From contig PFLZ01000029.1 of NCBI GenBank assembly GCA_002784795.1, positions 1 through 16,050 of the forward strand: a DNA stretch of 16,050 bases, given 5' to 3'. The notes below the pieces were generated by a model. The model saw nothing but the letters and a program-made list of their open reading frames with translations. It was not told the origin of the DNA and did no database searches. Shown here one piece after another: positions 13,212 through 16,050 of this stretch; position 1 is the first letter of the stretch; each line of letters opens with the position of its first letter. This DNA comes from Candidatus Magasanikbacteria bacterium CG_4_10_14_0_8_um_filter_42_12 (GTDB taxonomy: Bacteria > Patescibacteriota > Patescibacteriia > Magasanikbacterales > UBA922). Position numbers and translations under genes: made by a program.

Positions 13212-13821
13212 CAAAGCAAAATCTACCGAGCCGGCACTCTTTGCTTATCAGGAAGCGCATCATGTACATCCTCATGATCGTTTTTTGGCGTGGACTGTGC
13301 TCCGCTGGCTTCCAACATCTATCACACCAAATATTTTGACAGTGACTCGTATTGTCTTGACGCCTGTTGTGTTTTGGCTTTTGGCAACGCATTCATATCG
13401 TTTTGGTGTGTTCTTGTTTTTGTTTGCTGCGTTTACTGATGCGCTCGATGGGTCACTCGCACGAACCCAAAACAAAATTACCAATTTTGGGATTCTTGCT
13501 GATCCGTTGGCAGACAAACTGCTCATTGGATCTGCAATTATTTTGTTGGTATTTCAAAACTTCAATATATGGCTCGGCGTTGCAATTCTTGGTTTTGAGA
13601 TTTTGTTTATTCTTTCTGCCGTTATTTTGAAAGTAAAATTCAAAACAGTGCGCATGGCAAATCTGTGGGGGAAAATTAAAATGATTTCTCAAGTTGTCGC
13701 CGTGTCTCTCACGATGTTTGCGTTGTTATTCAACGATCCATTCCTCATGACACTCGCTGCAGGTATTTTTGGGCTTGCAATTGGATTTGCTATCCTCAGT
13801 CTTTTTACACATGGTGTGTAG
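13195..13821 (+). CDS. CDP-alcohol phosphatidyltransferase family protein
   Basis: Predicted 208-residue membrane enzyme. It carries the complete family motif D-x2-D-G-x2-A-R-x8-G-x3-D-x3-D in DALDGSLARTQNKITNFGIL and the following ADPLAD (D82, D85, G86, A89, R90, G99, D103, D107). Such enzymes swap CMP of a CDP-activated lipid or alcohol for another alcohol, making phospholipids such as phosphatidylglycerol phosphate or phosphatidylinositol phosphate. The motif is followed by about four membrane spans. An N-terminal 30-residue soluble stretch with HHVHPHD precedes the amphipathic helix SITPNILTVTRI. It is most like PgsA, but the acceptor cannot be fixed from sequence. The stop lies 3 bases before the next gene, so the two form an operon. 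Confidence 0.92.
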   Translation: MRKVINKAKSTEPALFAYQEAHHVHPHDRFLAWTVLRWLPTSITPNILTVTRIVLTPVVFWLLATHSYRFGVFLFLFAAFTDALDGSLARTQNKITNFGILADPLADKLLIGSAIILLVFQNFNIWLGVAILGFEILFILSAVILKVKFKTVRMANLWGKIKMISQVVAVSLTMFALLFNDPFLMTLAAGIFGLAIGFAILSLFTHGV

Positions 13822-13824
13822 TGT

Positions 13825-16050
13825 ATGAATCGATGGAAGTCACAATTAATTATCACAGCCATTGGGGGGGGCCTTGGATGGATGCTCTATATGCAACTGT
13901 TGGTATGGCAGATACCGTTGTTAGGGATGTTTCTGAGTATTGCGTTGCTTTCGTACCTTACCTATCTTTGGAGGGATATATTTCATCATGTATTCAGATT
14001 TGAACGTGGATTTGTTTCTTGGTTTTTGTCAGCTTTTGCCGCAGTATTTTTTCTCATCAGTATTGAATCAATCGCACTGACATTCTACACCACCACACTC
14101 CTGGTGACCTTTGGATCTTTGGTCGTTGCACTTGTGAGTAGTATGGTGCTTCATTTTTTTCTCGAACGAACACAATACGGATATACTATTGTTGACAAAA
14201 ATGTTCGTGAAGCGTTGGTGGTGTTTCCGCGTCTCACATGGCTTTCTTGGGTCTATATTGGTCTGTGGGTTATCACACTTGGATTGTTTTTCAAGGCAGA
14301 AGGCACTGGGGTGTTCTTTTCTCCATGGCAATCGTTGTCAACGGGTATCCTTCCACTGATATGTGTATTGAGCATTATCTTGGGGATATTGATTGCATCA
14401 AGGACGCTCACAAAGCAGGTACTGGTGTTTATCATGATGTTTAGTTTTTTGTTGCATGTCTATATGCCACTGTCTCATGTGCTCCCCTGGGGTGGGGATG
14501 TCTGGCGACATATCGGCGTAGAAGAACAATTGGCGGCAGGAGACATTATTCCACCAGTATTGTTTGGTTCAGAGGCGAGATGGCGTGAAGTTGCTGGTGT
14601 CGATATTCCAGAAGTGTTTGTCATACCACAAAAATATTCGTATGGACAATTTTGGTCTTTGGCAGTGATCACACAGCAGCTCACAGGGATTTCATTTGAG
14701 GCCATCAATATCTGGATGATACCTCTGTTGTGGTCATTGACATTTCCTCTTCTTCTTTTTCGTATTGGAAGATTGGTGCTTGGGTCTTGGCGCGGTGGTC
14801 TGTTTTTTGCATGGCTCTCTAGTATTGCGTTTCCACTTCAGGCACTCGGTGCATTGTCATTGCCGGTGAGTCTCGGTGTCCTCACGTTTCTCTTTGTGTT
14901 CATGTTGTTGTTACAATACCTGGCAAAGCCTCATCGATCGCAACGGATGCTACTGGTACTGTTTGGTTTTTTGATGTTGTTTGGGTACGCGTTGTCATTT
15001 TTGCTGTTTCTTTTTATCATTTGTGGTGCGTGGCTTTTTGGTCAGATTGGCAGACGTGTGGATCATCCTGCTCTACGCTGGGCATTGGCGGTACTTTTGG
15101 TGATTTTGGGCGGTTTGTTTTTTCCCGCTGTAGAATTGGTGGCACATACGAGTATTCTGCCAACAGAGGTGCATACAATTGAATCAGCGAAGACGATACT
15201 CGGACAACTGAGTGGGTGGTATTATGCGAGTGCGATTCGACCGCATGATATCCTGAGTAGCAATCTCATATTCAATCATACTCCGACATATGCATTTGTA
15301 TCATCACTCTTTACTGTCTGGCGATGGTGGATTATTCCCTTCATGATAAGTATGTGGGGAGTATTGTTCTATGCATTGCTTGTCTTTGTTCGTGAGAAAA
15401 AAACGTTTGTGTCATTGCTTCCTGCATGGCTTTTTGTATCACTCATGGGAGCATACAAAATTGGATGGTTTTTCCTTGATGGCGATCGAACGTTGATTCG
15501 TCGATTGGACCCTTTTATTTCAGTATTGGCATTGTTGTTTGTTTCTCTTGGATTATTGCTCTTGTTTTCTCGGATACGATATCGATCTCTTGCATTGCGA
15601 CGTATGTTTGTTGGACTTTGTATTTTTCTTATTGCGTGGTGCACCGCTAGTACGTATGCATCAGGGCCTGATATGAGGAGTACGAGTAGTGAGGAATATG
15701 CTGTTGCGTCATTTCTTGCTTCGGACGATGTTTGTGTTCTTGCTGATACATGGATATTGCTTCCACTCGAGGGACTTTCGCACGGTACTATTGTTGGTGG
15801 CAATTTTCCAATAGATTCTCAATTTGCTCAGGAAGAACGAGTTGCGCTGTATGATATATTTCTGCACGACGATGTCACCTCTGAAGCCGTACAGTCAGTA
15901 TTTGATACTGCGAAAAAAATGCATTGTTATATTGTCCTGCCAGAGCAGATGTCAGAAGATCGTGTAGAAAAAATTTCTATTGAACTCGACACGTTGCCTG
16001 TCTCATATCCAGGATTCCGTATCTGGGATGCTCAAAAACCGCTCTTGAAT
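13825..16050 (+). CDS. Large multi-spanning membrane protein, GT-C-like (3' end outside window)
   Basis: The frame is open from ATG 13825 to the last base: 742 codons with no stop. The product is very hydrophobic, with roughly a dozen spans, then a soluble C-terminal region from about residue 615 (SSEEYAVASFLASDDVCVLA). The loop PWGGDVWRHIGVEEQLAAGD has D225-x3-H229-x3-E233 with Q235, G239 and P243 after it. This matches the motif at nearly the same position in the divergently transcribed 735-residue protein, as does the next element (YGQFWSLAVITQQLTGI against IGQYSLVVFLSHLTYV). I infer a polyprenyl-phosphate-sugar-dependent transferase or a related GT-C enzyme. A run of eight G at 13864-13871 (codons 14-16) makes the gene a candidate for slipped-strand switching. 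It is co-transcribed with the phosphatidyltransferase. Confidence 0.8.
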   Translation, partial: MNRWKSQLIITAIGGGLGWMLYMQLLVWQIPLLGMFLSIALLSYLTYLWRDIFHHVFRFERGFVSWFLSAFAAVFFLISIESIALTFYTTTLLVTFGSLVVALVSSMVLHFFLERTQYGYTIVDKNVREALVVFPRLTWLSWVYIGLWVITLGLFFKAEGTGVFFSPWQSLSTGILPLICVLSIILGILIASRTLTKQVLVFIMMFSFLLHVYMPLSHVLPWGGDVWRHIGVEEQLAAGDIIPPVLFGSEARWREVAGVDIPEVFVIPQKYSYGQFWSLAVITQQLTGISFEAINIWMIPLLWSLTFPLLLFRIGRLVLGSWRGGLFFAWLSSIAFPLQALGALSLPVSLGVLTFLFVFMLLLQYLAKPHRSQRMLLVLFGFLMLFGYALSFLLFLFIICGAWLFGQIGRRVDHPALRWALAVLLVILGGLFFPAVELVAHTSILPTEVHTIESAKTILGQLSGWYYASAIRPHDILSSNLIFNHTPTYAFVSSLFTVWRWWIIPFMISMWGVLFYALLVFVREKKTFVSLLPAWLFVSLMGAYKIGWFFLDGDRTLIRRLDPFISVLALLFVSLGLLLLFSRIRYRSLALRRMFVGLCIFLIAWCTASTYASGPDMRSTSSEEYAVASFLASDDVCVLADTWILLPLEGLSHGTIVGGNFPIDSQFAQEERVALYDIFLHDDVTSEAVQSVFDTAKKMHCYIVLPEQMSEDRVEKISIELDTLPVSYPGFRIWDAQKPLLN

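Noticed and set aside
1..16050. CRISPR array, tRNA genes, integrase or transposase genes
   Set aside because: No regularly spaced repeats, cloverleaf sequences or recombinase motifs were seen in any gap or frame.

Overview
This window looks like part of a genome from the Candidate Phyla Radiation (Patescibacteria, probably a Parcubacteria-type lineage). That is inference from gene content: a membrane-anchored Clp ATPase with a decayed first ATPase ring, AT-rich genes packed in short operons, small dispersed palindromic repeats between and inside genes, and few strong Shine-Dalgarno sites. TGA ends two genes (8335-8832 and 8976-10202), so the code with TGA read as glycine is not in use.

Layout. 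88-4737 (+) is a run of four envelope or protein-quality genes: a small membrane protein, a membrane-anchored ClpC-like AAA+ protein, a polyprenyl-phosphate sugar-1-phosphate transferase (WecA/MraY type) and a membrane-anchored DUF192 protein. 4742-5179 (+) is rplU (ribosomal protein L21) with a near-consensus promoter and a terminator. 5208-5528 is a GC-richer non-coding block whose ends pair over 13 positions. It has an extended -10 promoter at its 5' edge and is probably a structured RNA, but I could not assign it to a family. 8106-5567 (-) holds dnaB, ybaB and recR, with repeat-derived inverted structures in both gaps. 8107-8334 holds a 22-bp palindrome and a possible promoter. 8335-10794 (+) holds a GC-rich orphan gene, a GT4 glycosyltransferase carrying two in-frame repeat insertions, and a GC-rich orphan gene broken by an apparent one-base deletion. 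From 13145 leftward and 13195 rightward, a divergent promoter drives a 735-residue multi-spanning membrane protein (-) and, on +, a CDP-alcohol phosphatidyltransferase followed by a second large membrane protein that runs off the window end. The two large membrane proteins share a D-x3-H-x3-E motif and layout and look like distant GT-C-type paralogues.

How the genes fit together. Several genes concern the cell surface: lipid-linked sugar priming (3242), GT4 sugar transfer (8976), phospholipid headgroup synthesis (13195) and two GT-C-like membrane enzymes. dnaB, ybaB and recR are replication and repair housekeeping. The most novel items are the unassigned structured RNA, the ClpC-like protein with a dead-looking D1 ring and no visible ClpP-docking loop, the repeats inserted in frame into a glycosyltransferase, a G8 tract in a surface-enzyme gene, and a recurring TGN-TAGTAT promoter placed so close to start codons that nearly leaderless mRNAs are predicted.
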